Assembly: GCA_038363925.1 (NCBI GenBank)
Contig: JAQQWL010000001.1
Span: forward strand, 1,488,001-1,552,000
Length of the DNA: 64,000 nt
Direction: 5' to 3'
DNA from: Apiospora phragmitis
Taxonomy: Eukaryota; Ascomycota; Sordariomycetes; Amphisphaeriales; Apiosporaceae
Shown here piece by piece: positions 25,383 to 38,822 of this stretch. Made by a program: the position numbers and the translations under genes. The notes under the pieces are model-generated. The model was not told where the DNA came from, ran no database searches, and worked only from the letters and a program-made list of their open reading frames with translations. Position 1 is the first letter of the stretch; each line of letters starts with the position of its first letter.

Positions 25383-26067
25383 TATTATAACCCGACCTAA
25401 TTATACGGTTAAAACCCTACTCGTTAAAACGGAACTATTATACCCCGATTAAGCTATAACGTTATAATTACCGACTATATTATTAATTATATTAATATAA
25501 ACTCTTTAATATTATAAAAACGTGTAAATATAATTACGAAAATATTCTAAATAATAAAAGAATAGACCCGACCCGGAAAAATAACTAAAAAAAAAGCCGC
25601 GGAACGAAGAGCGACTAGATTACCGCTCTAGCAAATAAACCAGGAGCGACAGATCACGACGCCCCTAAGTGAGCCACTAAAATAGATCACCGTGATCCAA
25701 AGGATGGATCGCCGTGAGCTAATAACGGGATCACCGTAAGCCAGCGAACGATCTAATAAATTAATAAAAAAAAGAGATTAAATATATAATAACGGACATT
25801 TTTTATATATTTTATATAAATATTTTTATTTTAATAATTAATTTAAATATTAATTTTAATTTATTAATAAAATAAATAATTTTAATAAAATTATTATAAA
25901 TACTTTTAAATTTATATATTTTAATTATTTTTATTCTTATAAACTATTACTTATTATATTAATAAAAGCGACTTTTATTACACGTTCGGATACTTTTTTA
26001 TATTATTAATATAAACCTTGGTACGTTTTACTAGGTTTCTTTTAAAACCTAGATAGCGTTCGTTATA
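25383..26067 (+). repeat. 3' LTR of E4 (LTR type 1)
   Basis: Begins TATTATAACCCGACC and ends GTTCGTTATA; pairs with 18292-18975. The downstream flank returns directly to the reversed E2 chromodomain. Confidence 0.88.
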
Positions 26068-26072
26068 TTTTA

Positions 26073-29000
26073 ATAAATAGCCTTTTTATTAAACGAAGTA
26101 TTAAAAGCCTCGTTTTTTTTTTTTTTTTATCGGTAATTTTATCGATTTCGTACTCGTATTAATTTATTTTAACTTCTAGCTATATATTAATTAAGGTTTT
26201 TTCGGCCGCTAATTCGAATAATAAAATATGAAATATAAGGTATATCTATATTATTTTTAATAATAATAGCCGGTAATTAGTTTTTAAAATAGCTTTTACG
26301 ATTTTAAATAATCCGATTTTTTTAAAGTCTAATTTATTACTTAGCCGCTTTATTTTAATATTTTATTATAAAAAGTAAACTTTTTCTCCCTTTTTAAAGG
26401 TTAGTCCTTTTAACTTTATCTAGTCGGCGTATTTCTTTACTCGTTATTAAAGGAAGGTGAGGTCTTATTATAATATAATTTAGAGTTTTTTTAATTTTTC
26501 GACTTATAAAATCGCGATTAATACTAGCTCTCTTTCTAGGGGTTTTTTAATAACTTCTAGGTTATACTCGTAATTTACTCGGAATAGTAATATACGTATA
26601 GTTTCGTTATCTACGTTATTATAAACGAATTAAGTTATAAGTAATAATTATACCTAATTATTTTATTTATAATTAATATAATAACGTAAATACTACTTTA
26701 ATATTTAGTTTATTTTTTTCGTTTATTCGTTCGTTTAAGGGTAATAAACTATAGATAATTTATACTTAATACCGAGTTATATTATAAGTAATTTTTAGAA
26801 TTTTATTATAAATAACTTATTTTAATTAAAGATGATCGTTTTTAATAATCCGTATTAATTAATAATAATACGGAGGAAGGTATAAGCTAAGTTACTAGTA
26901 TCGCTAGACTTTTTATACGGTGAGAAGTAGGTATACTTCGTGAATTTATTCGTAATTATCAAGACATTATCGTAATTAACCTTAGTTAAAGGTTCCTCCG
27001 ATAAAGGTAATTTAATTATAAAATCGAGCGCGATCGTTTTTTACGCCTTATTTAGCGGTAGAATTAATTATAATTCTCTATACGGCTAGTATTTTATAAA
27101 TTTAACTTTATTATATAAATCGTACTTATTAATAATTTTAGTTATAATTAATTTAAAGTTCTCGTAATTAAATTACTTAATAATTCGTTTTTAGGTTTTA
27201 AATGTTCCTTAATATCCGTATATAAGGTACTCGTAGAACTTTTTAATAAAGTCTTTACGATACCGTTTAAAGATATAGATTTTATTTCGGTAAAAAGTGA
27301 GGCCGTCGTAGTCTTTAAAGTGGTCTTTAGCGTAATTAATAGGGTCTAGGGTCCGGCTAAATTATTAAAACTTAGTAACTTAATCGTTATTATATTAAAC
27401 ATGGTTTATCGCGTTTAGTTATTATAATAGTACGAGGTTACCGTCTCGGTTATATATTAAAATAGTTCGTATCTCAGGTAAGACTTTTTTTTAATAATCT
27501 AGTCGCCGATTTAATATATTAACGCGACCGTTCTCGCTACCCTTCTAATAAATAATAATAAGGTTAAATTTTAAAAGGAATTTAAACTATTATACTTATC
27601 GTTTATTTAACTCTTTAATAATAGTAAACATTATAAGGTTTTTATAATTAGTATAGATTTTAATTAGTTTTATTATTCCGCTAAAATAATATCTCTATTC
27701 TTTATAAGCTTTAATAATAGCTATTAACTCTTTATCGTATATCTAGTAATTAAGTTCTAGCCTATTTAGCTTTTTAAAAAAGAATACGACAGGGTGCGAT
27801 TTTTTGTTATTATCCCGTTGGCTTAGTTATCCTCCGATCGTATAATCTAATACATCGGTTTCGACCTTAAAAAGTCTCGAAAGGTCCGCTACGCGGAGTA
27901 CTAGTTCGTTAAGGATTCACTCCTTAATATCGTAAAAGGCTTGGTCCTTTTTCTCTATCCATCGAAATAGCTCGTCCTTCTTTGTCAGGTTCGTTAGAGG
28001 TGTTATTAACCTGTTAAATTCGGAGATAAATATCCGGTAATAATTAATTAATCTTAAAAAGAATCTAACTTTTATAGCATTTATAGGCGTAAGCTACTCT
28101 TTAACTATTAAGACTTTAAAAAGCTCTATCTAGATTTTTCTAAGGGATATTACATATCTTACGAATATGACGGATCGTTGGTAGAATTCGCTCTTTTCTA
28201 GGTTAACTAATAATTTAACGTCTTATAACTTCCGGAGTATTAGCTTTACGTGTTCTCGGTACTGCTTATCGTTTTCGGAGTAAATAAAGATATTATCGAG
28301 ATATATTATAATAAACTTATCGAGGTATTCTCGTAAGATATAATTAATTATAGATTAAAAATTAGTCGGTACGTTAATTAAATTAAATAGCATGGTTTAA
28401 TATTTAAAATATTTATACTTAGTTCGGAACACGGTTTTCTATTCTTTTCTTTCTTTAATCCAGATTAAGTTATATATATTAAGGAGGTCGAGTATTATAA
28501 AGATTTTAATATTTAATAATTTATTCCGTAGGTTACTAATTAAGAGTAAAGGGTATTAATTTTTAATAATAATTTCATTAAGCTTTTAATAATCGATATA
28601 TATACGCTATTTAGGTTTCCCGTCTTTACTTTTTTCGGGATAAAGAGGATAGAGAAGCTTATTAATAACGTAAATAATTATATAACTCCTTTCTCGAGAT
28701 TTTCCGTAATGTATTTTTTTAAGGCTTATTTATACTCCTAGTTAAATTTATATATAAGTATAAATAGGGGTTCTTTCTTATTTTTAAAAGGTATTTTATA
28801 GTTTTATTATATATAAAGCGGCAAGCTTATTTTTAATTTCTTATTAAAAAGAGTTTCGAATTGCTATTACTTTTTTAATATAATCGTTATAACGTTCGGC
28901 TTAAGTTTTTTAATAATAATATATATTTTAAAAACTTTAAGTTTATTAAAAAAATTACTTTTTAAACCGTTACTTATTAATTAAACCTTTTTTTAATATA

Positions 29001-31702
29001 TTTTATTAAAATTAACCTATTTTTTAATTAATTTTAAAATTATTTACTTATAATTAAAGTATTTTTAAAATTATATCGTATCTTATAACGTCCTCTAATA
29101 TCGATCGAAAGGTTCGCGATTTATTTTCATACTTCTCTATTATTATAAGTTATAAATCCTTTATTAACGGTTTTAAATCGGTATATGGCGTTTTTCTCCT
29201 ACTATTTAAGTTTAAGGTAATTAATGATTCGTAATGAAATATAGTTTTTTTACGTTCCGTTATTAAACAACGCTTTAATATAAACTCTTTTTACGCTTAT
29301 TATTAATATAATATATTTATAAATAGCTCGATTATCCGTTATTTAATATAAGGACCTATTTTAGTCCGCTTATTATCGTTTTTTTATAATAGGCGGCGTT
29401 TATTTTTTAAACGTTACTCTGATAAGTAATTAAAAATTTTTTACGATCAATCCTTGTATCGTCGTTATTATTTTTTTCGTTTTTTATAAGGCGCTTTTTA
29501 ATATACCGGTAAAGGTATTTTTATACTCCTCTTTATATAAAATACTATCCTTAATATTTAAAACTCGGGTTTTTCAAGTAATTTAAAAATTTATTAAGTT
29601 TATAATAATTTATAAACGTTTTATAAATTCTTTAATAAATTAAGGGTTTTTTTTTTATTAAATATATATTTATATATTTTAAAAGCGTTAAGCGTTTTCT
29701 TTTAAACGTTTATAAGCTCGCGATTTTTTTAAGCGTATTTAAGGTATTAATCTTCGAAATATTTCCTTTAATTTTATCCTTTTAAATAATATTATCGTAG
29801 CTATTATAAATTTTTTTATACTAGTAGGTATACGTGTCGTCCGTTAGGAATTAACGTTTAAATTTTTTTAATAATATAATTAAAGTATAGTTACGTAATA
29901 AATCGTTTACCGATTTTTCGAAAAAACTATTCATATTTAAATTTTTTCGCAAGGTATTTTATATAAGTATTATATATATATAAAATTTATAAAAGCGTAA
30001 AGTATTTTTTATACGTAAAAGATATTTAAGTATTATTTTTTACTATATAATTACTATAAATTCTTTAATTAAACTCGGCCGTAATAAGTACTTAACGTAA
30101 ATATTTTAAATCGGGGTAAAAAATATTAAAAATAGCTAACCATATATCGGTTTTTAGGTTTCTAAACTTTACGATCTTATTTATTAGTTCTTTTATTAGT
30201 ATACTAATTAGACGTTTATAGTTTAATAGTTACGCTAGTTAGCTTATAATATCGTCCGTAGAGTCGCTGTTATCGTATAGGGGGGGGGGTTGCTCCCTCC
30301 GTAGTATCGCGACGCTCCGGTTATAGTTCTTACTCTTAAAAGGTTTTAAAAACTATTTAATACCTTCTTTATCCGCTAAATATAAAGCGTACCTATTATT
30401 ATAATAAGTTATTTAAAATAAGCTACCGTATTTAATAATAACGTTACTATTTTTAATAATTATTATTAAAGTATTTTCTACTTTAATAATATTAATATAT
30501 CGTCCGTTTAATATTTATTAAAAGTTTTTTTTCAATACTTAATATTTTTAAGCGTAATATTTTTATTTTTAATAATTATAATAAATAACGCGTTATTTTT
30601 TATTTAAATTATTATATTTAATAATATTAAAATTTATAAGTTTATTATAATAATTATACGCTGTAATATTTTTAAACGTTATATTATTATATTAACGTGG
30701 TTATTTAGTATTAGTTTAAATCCGATTAATTTATTATAATAATCCGCTTTATTTCTCGCGGCGTTATTTATATATACGAGTATCGATTTTAATAATAAAT
30801 TCTATATACGAAAAAAATTATTAAGGGTATTTAGCCGGTTAAGTTTATTTTTAATATCCTCTTTTAATTTTTAATAATATATTATAATTTTTATAGCTTC
30901 GGTATAATTTAATCGAACTATAATACGTCGGAATCCGGCTGTATAAAAGGCGGTTAATCTTTTTTATTTAAAGGTTTCGAGTTTCTTCTTCGCTTATTAT
31001 TTTTCGTTAAGGTTTTAAAAGAGTAATTTAAAAGTTTATTCGAAGTTATCGTAGCTTTCGAAGATTCGTTATACTTTTATGCGGCATAGTTTAACTTATT
31101 AATCGTTTTTTACGAGTTTATTTAAATAAAGTTTAAACTAAGCGAATATTTTATTTTTAAAGAACGAGGTAACGTAAACGACTCGCTAAATAACGTTTTA
31201 AAACGTCTTTTTATAAAATTATTAATAGGTTTTAATTTAAATAAAAAAACTTTAAAAAGTTTTACTTATTTCGTTAAATAGTATTAAAATATTAATTTTT
31301 ATACTTTTTTTAAATATAATAAAAATCTAAATAATATTAATAATTATATAAAAAAGACGTACTTTTTCGCATAGTTTATTAATATTATAAAATATTTATC
31401 CTAAGGTATCTTTAATTCGGAGCTCGTTATACTTTTTTTCGAACCGTATATAATAGTATTAATAATTAGCGCTTTTTTATTCGAATTCCTTAATTCGTTT
31501 AACTAGCGCTTATTAGGTAGGCTAGTTATCGTTATTGTCGCTATCGACCTTTATAGCAGGGTCTCGCTAAGAGGTACTAGGGGTGGCGATAGGGATCTTT
31601 CTTTATCGGACGGTATTACTAGGGCTAGGCGTAGATATAATTTTTATAATATTATTATTCGAGGGTTTAAATAATAACTTATAAAAATAAAAATAATTAA
31701 AA
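26073..31702 (-). pseudogene. E2 gag-pol, main part
   Basis: Decayed polyprotein read on the minus strand. From the right: gag (about 30560-31600, knuckle near 30560-30620), protease, reverse transcriptase (about 28190-28720; catalytic box decayed to YLDN near 28295-28310), RNase H (about 27600-27880), integrase (about 26600-27300; YHPQTDGQTE-type box near 26718-26755) and the first two thirds of the chromodomain (26085-26200), cut by E4. A homopolymer run (about 26116-26132) interrupts the chromodomain frame. Confidence 0.8.
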
Positions 31703-32367
31703 TATAACGAATATTATTTAAGTTTTAAAAAAAACTTAATAAAATATATTAAAGTTTATATTAATAATATGAAAGAGTATTTAAACGTGTAATAAAAGTC
31801 CGCTTTTATTGATATAATAGATAATAACTTATAAAAACGAAAATAATTAAGGTGCGTAAGTTTAAAAGTATTTATAATAAAATTATTAAAGCTATTTACT
31901 TTATTAATAAGTTAAGATTAATATTTAAATTAATTATTAAAATAAAAAATATTTATATAAAATATATAAAAAACGTTCGTAATTATATATTTAATCCCTT
32001 TTTTATTAATTCGTTATTACTTAATAATTTCGTTTAAACGTGTTCGACGTTACTTAATAATCTCCCTTAATTACGTTCTACGCTACTTAATAATCTCTTT
32101 TAATTACGTTTTACGCTGCTTAATAATCTTGCTTAAACGTTCGCCGCGTTACGTAACTTATTAACGGCTACCGTTATTTATAGGCGTATTCGTTTTATCG
32201 CCGGGCGAGGTGGTATTATCGTTACTCGTTATTAAAGAAAGTCTAGCTTTATATTAATATAGCTGGCGATACGGTCTATAGCTGTGATATCGTAACTTGA
32301 TCGGGGTATGGTAGTTCCGTGCCGGTAAGTGGGGTTCTTAGCCGTATAGTTAAGTCGGGTCGTAATA
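31703..32367 (-). repeat. 5' LTR of E2 (LTR type 1)
   Basis: 665 bp, the same length as its partner 8692-9356. Plus-strand ends are TATAACGAAT and GTCGTAATA. The 61-codon open frame at 31852 is the same AT-driven artefact as in the partner. Confidence 0.9.
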
Positions 32368-32372
32368 GCGGA

Positions 32373-35300
32373 CTTATAGATTTTAACGCTATTAAATATA
32401 ATAAGCACGATAAGAAGTAGAGCGTTATTTATTATAACTATTAAAAATAAGGATATTTTACCCGAGATTATTAATTTTTAAAAAAGGATTTCCGAAAAGT
32501 TCCGAACGGGCGATAAATTAATATTATTAATAATCAACTAACCTTTATAGCTATTAAAAAAAGTAATATTAATAGCACATTAAACGTACCCTACGGTAGC
32601 TTATCTTAAATAGCTTATTATAACGATGGTTACTACAACCACTTAGTAAATAAAGAAAGGACGAGATAGTTCTTTAAAACCTTTAAATAATAAAATACTA
32701 CGCGCACCCTCGCGATAATATAATAATAACCTAATTATAATAAAAAAAGCAGCGAAAATAATAATAAACATAAAGATTTAAAAAACCGCCTAGTTTACGA
32801 TAAATAATAATTAAACGACCTTAAACGGCTTATTAAATAATTTATATTAAAACTCGTTATAAAAATAACGAAGCCCTAAGACCTAAATATTAACAAATAA
32901 TTAGCGATCCCTAGAGTTATACTTCTCGAATTACGAAAGCTACGGTAAATATTTATTATATATAAACTCGAATAAGGAGTAAAAAAAAACTACGCTATCG
33001 GCGACGATCTTAAAATTTCGTTAATATATAACGATCACTTCTTACTCGCTTAAATTAGCTATATCTATAACGGTTATATTAAATATTTAATAAAAAAGCT
33101 CGAGGAAAAATAATTCCTTAAAAGGATTAATAAATACTTAATTAAATAATTATACCTCGACTATTTTTTTAAAAAAATTAAAACGATTATACTTAACCCC
33201 CGCCGAGCTTACCTATTAATTAAAAAGACCCCTTAATAGTTTTAAAAATATTACTTAAAAAGATAAAATTAGAAGAATTATATTAATAATAGATATTTAT
33301 AGTACGTATAAGAAAAGTCACGAGCTTACCGAGCGTTTAAGGCGGACGTATAACGCTTCTAAAACACCTAAAACTCCTAGGTTAGAGGACCTGCTATAAT
33401 AACAGGGTCCTAAACACCGCCACCACCATACGACCACGAGGCACCGTACGCACAGACCCGTCGCTACTAACGAATAGCCGGCGAACGAAACCTACTATAA
33501 CGGTCGGGAAATAAACTCCCGCCGATTATAAAAGAATAATACTCGACGGGATATAATAGATCCTTATATTTAATAACGAATAATTAAAATAAAAAGAGTT
33601 ATTATTTAAATATTATTAAATAACGAAGTATAAAATAATTATATTTTATTATAAATTATTAATAATTTAATTTTAAAATAATAATAAAAAAATACCTTAT
33701 ATTAATTTAAAACCGTTAATAAAAAATTTATAATATATAATAATAAAAATATACGAAAAAAAGTTATAAACTTTTTAATTAATATTAAAAAACGTTATAA
33801 ACGAATTACGTATAATATTATAAACGTTATAAAATACGATATAATTTTAAAATTAATTAAAAAATAGGCTAATTTTAATAAAATACGCTAAAAAAGGTTT
33901 AATTAATAAATAACGGTTTAAAAAATAACCCTTTAATAAATTTAAAGTTTTTAAGGTATACGTTATTATTAAGGAACCTAAGCCGAAAGTTACGACGATT
34001 ATATTAGGAGAGTATCGGCAGTTCGAAGCCTTTTTTAATAAGAAACTAAAAAACAGGTTACCGTTTTATATACGATAAGATTATAAGATACCGTTAAAAA
34101 AAGGAAAAGAACCTCCCTTTATACCGATTTATAAATTAAATTAAAAGTATAAAGAAACTCTAAAAGAGTATATTATAAAGAATCTCGAGAAAGGAGTTAT
34201 ACGACTATTTATATCGTTAACTAGTTTCCTTATATTTTTCGTTCTAAAAAAAATAAGGACGAGAAACCTAAATAGCGTATATATATCAATTATTAAAAGC
34301 TTAACGAAATTATTATTAAAAACCGGTACTTTTTATCTTTAATTAGTGATTTATAAAATAAGTTATTATACGTTAAAATCTTTAAAACATTTAATCTTTT
34401 TAACGTATATAATTTAATCTATATTAAGGGGAGGAAAAGAATAAAAAACCGCGTTTTAAACTAAATACGAGTATTTCGAATATTAAGTTATATCGTTTAA
34501 CTTAATTAACGCGTTAGTTAGCTTTTAAGTAATAATTAACCACGTTTTATAAGAATATTTCGATAAATTTATTATAATATATTTTAATAATATCTTAATT
34601 TATTTCGAAAACAATAAATAATATTAAGAATATATAAAGTTAGTACTTTAAAAATTATAAGACGTTAACCTACTAGTTAATTTAAAGAAAAGCGAGTTTT
34701 ATTAATAATTCGTTATATTTATAAAATACGTAATATCTTTTAAAAAAATCCGGATAGAACCTTTTAAAATTTTAATAATTAGAGAGTAATTTACGCCTAT
34801 AAACGCTATAAAAGTTAAGTCTTTTTTAAAACTAGCTAATTATTACTAGATATTTATCCACGGATTTAATAAATTAATAATACTTTTAACGAACTTAACG
34901 AAAAAAGACGAGCTATTTTAATAAATAAATAAAAAAACCAAGCTTTTTATAATATTAAGGAGTGAATTTTTAACGAATTAATATTTTATATAATAAACCT
35001 TTTTCGATTATTTAAAATTAAAACCGATATATTAAATTATGCGATCGGAGCGTGATTAAATTAATAAGACGATAACGAAAAGTTATACCCCGTCGTATTC
35101 TTTTTTTAAAAATTAAATAAATTAGAGCTTAATTATTAAATTTATAATAAAAAATTAATAACTATTATTAAAATATATAAAAAATAGAGATATTATTTTA
35201 ACGAAATAATAAAATTAATAAAAGTTTATATTAATTATAAAAACTTTATAATATTTATTATTATTAAAAAATTAAATAAATAATAAATATAATAGTTTAA

Positions 35301-36900
35301 ATTCTTATTAAAATTTAACCTTATTATTATTTATTATAAAAATAGTGAGAACGGTCGCGTTAACGTATTAAACCGACGACCGAATTATTAGGGAAAAGTT
35401 CCGCCCGAGATATAGACTATCTTAGCTTACGATTAAAACGGTAACCTTACGCCGTTATAATAATTAAATATTATAAATTCCGTATAATATAACGATAATT
35501 AAGTTTCTAAGTTTTAATAATTAAATTAGGCCTCGGATCTTACTAATTACGCTAAGGATCACCTCGAGAAACGAAATAACCTCGTTTTTTATTAAAATAA
35601 GATCTATATTTCTAAATAATACTGTAAAGATTTTATTAAAGAATTTTACGAGTATTTTATATACGGATATTAAAGAGTATTTAAGACTTAAAAACGAATT
35701 ATTAAATAATTTAATTACGAGAATTTTAAGTTAATTATAATTAAGATTATTAACGAATATAACCTTTATAATAAGGCTAAAACTAATAAATACCGGCTAT
35801 ACGAAGAATTATAACTAATTTTACCACTAGATAAAGCGTAAAAAATAATCGTACTCGATTTTATAATTAAGCTACCCTTATCGAAAGAACCCTTAATTAA
35901 GGTTAGTTATAATAGTATCCTAATAATTACGGATAAATTCACGAAATATACCTATTTCCTATTATATAAGGAATCTAGCGATACTAGCGACCTAGCTTAT
36001 ACGTTCCTATAAATAATCGTTAATTAATATAAGCTGCCCGAAATAATCATCTTTAATCGAGACAAGCTATTTACCGCTAAGTTTTAAAAATCGCTTATAA
36101 CGTAACTCGGCGTGAAATATAAGCTATTTACGGCTTATTACCTTTAAATAAATAAATAAACCGAACGAATAAATTAAACCTTAAAATAATATTTATATTA
36201 TTATATTAATTATAAATAAAATAACTAAGTATAATTATTACTTATAATATAGTTCGTTTATAATAATATAAATAATAAAGTTATACGTATATTATTATTT
36301 TAAATAAATTATAAATATAACCTAAAGATTATTAAAACACCTTTAAAAAAATTAATATTTATCGCGACTATATAAACTAAAAAATTAAAAAAAACTTTAA
36401 ATAATATTATAATAAAACCTCACCTTTTTTTAATAATAGATAAAAAAACGCGCCGATTAAACTAAGTTAAAAGAATTAATTTTAAAAGAGGGAAAAAAAG
36501 TTTACCTCTTATAACGAAATATTAAAACTAAACGACTAAATAAAAAAATAAACTTTAAAAAGACCGAATTATTTAAAATTATAAAAGTTATTTTAAAAAT
36601 TAATTACTAATTATTATTATTTAAAATAATACGGATATACCTTATATTTTATATTTTATTATTCGAACTAGCTATTAAAAATATAAAAATCGAAATATAA
36701 TTAAAAATTAAAACGGATTAATATAAATACGAAATTAAGGCGATTTTAAATAAAAAATAAATAAAAAAAGGATAAATATACTTCGTTAAATAAAAAGGTT
36801 ACCTTATAAAAAATAATACTTAAAAACTTAAAAAACACTTAAAAAATACCGGTAAAGCTCTCTAGGTATTTAAGGCATAACCGTAAACGAATCGGGAAAA
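32373..36900 (+). pseudogene. E1 gag end and pol
   Basis: Continuation of E1 after E2. In order: a CCHC-type knuckle with Cys read as Tyr (about 32427-32475), protease region, reverse transcriptase (about 34130-34640, catalytic YxDD decayed to YFNN near 34577), RNase H (about 34990-35340), integrase (about 35730-36320) and a chromodomain (about 36690-36870, ending in an NT*KLKKHLKN-type block). The domain order PR-RT-RH-IN-chromodomain is that of chromoviruses. Stops at Trp and Gln positions are pervasive. Confidence 0.8.
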
Positions 36901-36949
36901 TTCGGAAAGAAGGAGAAGTTTATAGTATTCTAGTCGACCACGCCGAAAC

Positions 36950-37190
36950 CCCTACGCGATTATACGGCCATGATAGCCTCCGACTCCCGGCGCTCTTGCT
37001 CCTTTAACTCGTCTAAAGAGCGAAGGTTACGCTATATTAGCTTAATATTTTAAAAACGAGCTATCTCTTTTTATTTATATAAACGAATTAAGCGGGTAAT
37101 AACCTCGTTTATTTTTTTTAATACCGTTTTTAAGGCTTAAAGAACCGCTCCTCGATTAAAACCTCTTTATAATTAAAACGACGGTACTTT
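36950..37190 (-). pseudogene. E1 antisense accessory reading frame (aORF)
   Basis: On the strand opposite pol, between the chromodomain and the 3' LTR. Reading from 37110 down it gives RLIRLYK*KEIARF, then NLRSLDELKEQERRESEAIM, a charged, probably coiled-coil stretch. The same block is present antisense in E2 and E3. Stops replace Gln codons. Function unknown. The frame begins near the 3' LTR and runs towards the end of pol, so it would converge on pol. Confidence 0.6.
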
Positions 37191-37557
37191 CTTTAAATCC
37201 GTTTAAAAGAATAAAAAAGAACGCCTAGCCCGTTATAAACCGAGGCCGAACAAGTATACTCCTAATACTTCCCGACGCCTTTTATTATAATATATTTCTA
37301 CCCCTTAAAAATATAACGAGAGTACGGCATAACTTGAAAACTAAACTCGTTAAAAGATAAAATAAAATAATAACGGCGAGCCGTAAAAGTTTTAAGCGAA
37401 AAACGACGTTTCTTAACACGATTAAATACTATAATAAATATATTATATAAAAAAGTAAAAAAAAAGTAAAAAAACTTATTAAACTTAATATAACGGTACG
37501 TATTAAATATTTATAATAACTATTTAAAAAATAAAATAAATAAAAGAAAAAAAATAG

Positions 37558-38253
37558 TATTATAAACGAGCCTAACTTATATAACTAGCCTTATTTTAAA
37601 AATAGCGTTAAAATAACCCGAGGCGCTTATTAATTTAACTAGTTATACTAATTATAAAAATTATTTTATAAGCTCTTTAGCTAATAAAGCTCGTTTATTA
37701 ATAAAAGATTATTAAAACTATTAAAGTTTATTAATTATAATAATTAATATTATAATAATCGAAAGTAGTATAGTTATTTTAAACTAATATTTAAAGAATA
37801 ATATAAAATAAATAATATTTAATTATATAAAAATACGAAATAAAAACGTTATATAATAGAGCCTTAACGATTTATTTAATAATACTTAATTAAATAATAT
37901 TAAATAATATTAATTACGATTAAATAGCCGCGAAATAATATTTATATTAATAAAAAAAGGATTAAATATATAAATAATAAATATTCTTTATATATATTAT
38001 ATATATACTTTTTATTATAATAATTAATTTAAATATTAATTTAATTTATTAATAAAATAAATAACCTTAATAACCTTATTATAGATATTTTTAAATTTAT
38101 ATACTTTAATTACCTTTATATTTATAATTATTACACATTATATTAATAAAAGCGGACTTTTATTACACGTTTAAATACTCTTTCGTATTATTAAATATAA
38201 ATCCTAGTACGTCTTACTAGGTTTTTTTTAAAACCTAGATAGCGTTCGTTATA
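37558..38253 (+). repeat. 3' LTR of E1
   Basis: Starts TATTATAAACGAGCC (the RIP-altered form of the 5' LTR start) and ends GTTCGTTATA. A purine-rich tract at about 37540-37556 just before it fits the polypurine tract. It is followed by target copy TTACG. Confidence 0.85.
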
Positions 38254-38822
38254 TTACGCTATCCTTCCGTATATTATCTTTACCGGGAAAACGCACCTCT
38301 CTTCCTAGTACGAAAATAACTTATTGCCGAAAGACTAGATGATCGTAGTTACTAAAAATAGCTGGACTACGAATAAAAGAGGCGAGGACTAGATTCGACA
38401 CTTTAATTAATATACCAGGTCTCGTACAAAGGGTTATTATCGCCTCTTAGTCCTAGATAGCCACGAAAGCTACTACTCGATAACTTTCGAGCTCTATTAT
38501 AAAAAGAACTCGATTATTATACTTTATATGCCTTCTTATTTATCGTATAAGCTTTAACCTCTTAATATCGGCTGTTTTTATATATTAAAAAGGGTATACG
38601 AGAAAGAAATTAAATATTTTATACGGGCGCATATTACTTATATTTTAAAGGAAGACTTTCTACTAACGTTTTTAAAAGCGTTCTAAGCGATTTTTACCGT
38701 TTCGAATATATAAGAAAGCTTTTAAAAAATAAGACTCGTTTCGTATAATCCGGAATATATTATTTTATAATTAGATATAAAGCTACGTACTTTAATACTT
38801 CCGGGGACGTTTTCCGGCCTAT
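38254..38822 (+). pseudogene. Pogo/Fot1 transposase, central DDE domain
   Basis: Continues the frame broken at 6866. Readable blocks are AILPYIIF, GKTHLSS, YENNLLPKD, YRLLVLDSHESYYS (second catalytic Asp region) and LNIGCFYILKRVYEKEI, all standard landmarks of fungal pogo-type DDE_1 transposases. Stops occur at expected Trp and Gln positions. The first five bases are the right target copy of E1. The segment ends where a solo LTR has inserted. Confidence 0.8.

Larger units (their letters stand above)
18292..26067 (+). mobile_element. E4: Ty3/Gypsy chromovirus with type-1 LTRs, plus orientation, inside the E2 chromodomain
   Basis: LTRs at 18292-18975 and 25383-26067 (684 and 685 bp). Flanks are CTTTA (18287-18291) and TTTTA (26068-26072), one transition apart. 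It cuts the E2 chromodomain, whose two halves flank it. Internal length and order match the other elements (total 7.78 kb). No antisense frame like that of E1-E3 could be read before its 3' LTR. Heavily RIP-altered although it is among the youngest insertions. Confidence 0.85.
8692..32367 (-). mobile_element. E2: Ty3/Gypsy chromovirus, minus orientation, inside E1 gag
   Basis: LTRs of equal length (665 bp) at 8692-9356 and 31703-32367. The 5-bp target GCGGA is exact on both sides (8687-8691 and 32368-32372). Joining the flanks restores E1 gag in alignment with E4 gag. Internal order on the minus strand: 5' LTR (31703-32367), gag, pol, then the antisense frame region and the 3' LTR (8692-9356). 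It is cut by E3 and E4; with those and one target copy each removed it is about 7.69 kb. Confidence 0.9.
6867..38253 (+). mobile_element. E1: Ty3/Gypsy chromovirus, plus orientation, split by E2
   Basis: LTR retrotransposon inserted in the E0 transposase. LTRs are at 6867-7631 and 37558-38253. Target copies are TTACA (6862-6866) and TTACG (38254-38258), one transition apart. gag starts after the 5' LTR and is cut at 8691 by E2; the frame resumes at 32373 with the rest of gag, then protease, reverse transcriptase, RNase H, integrase and a chromodomain. With E2 and one target copy removed the element is about 7.7 kb. All frames are RIP-destroyed. An antisense frame sits between pol and the 3' LTR. 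Confidence 0.85.
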
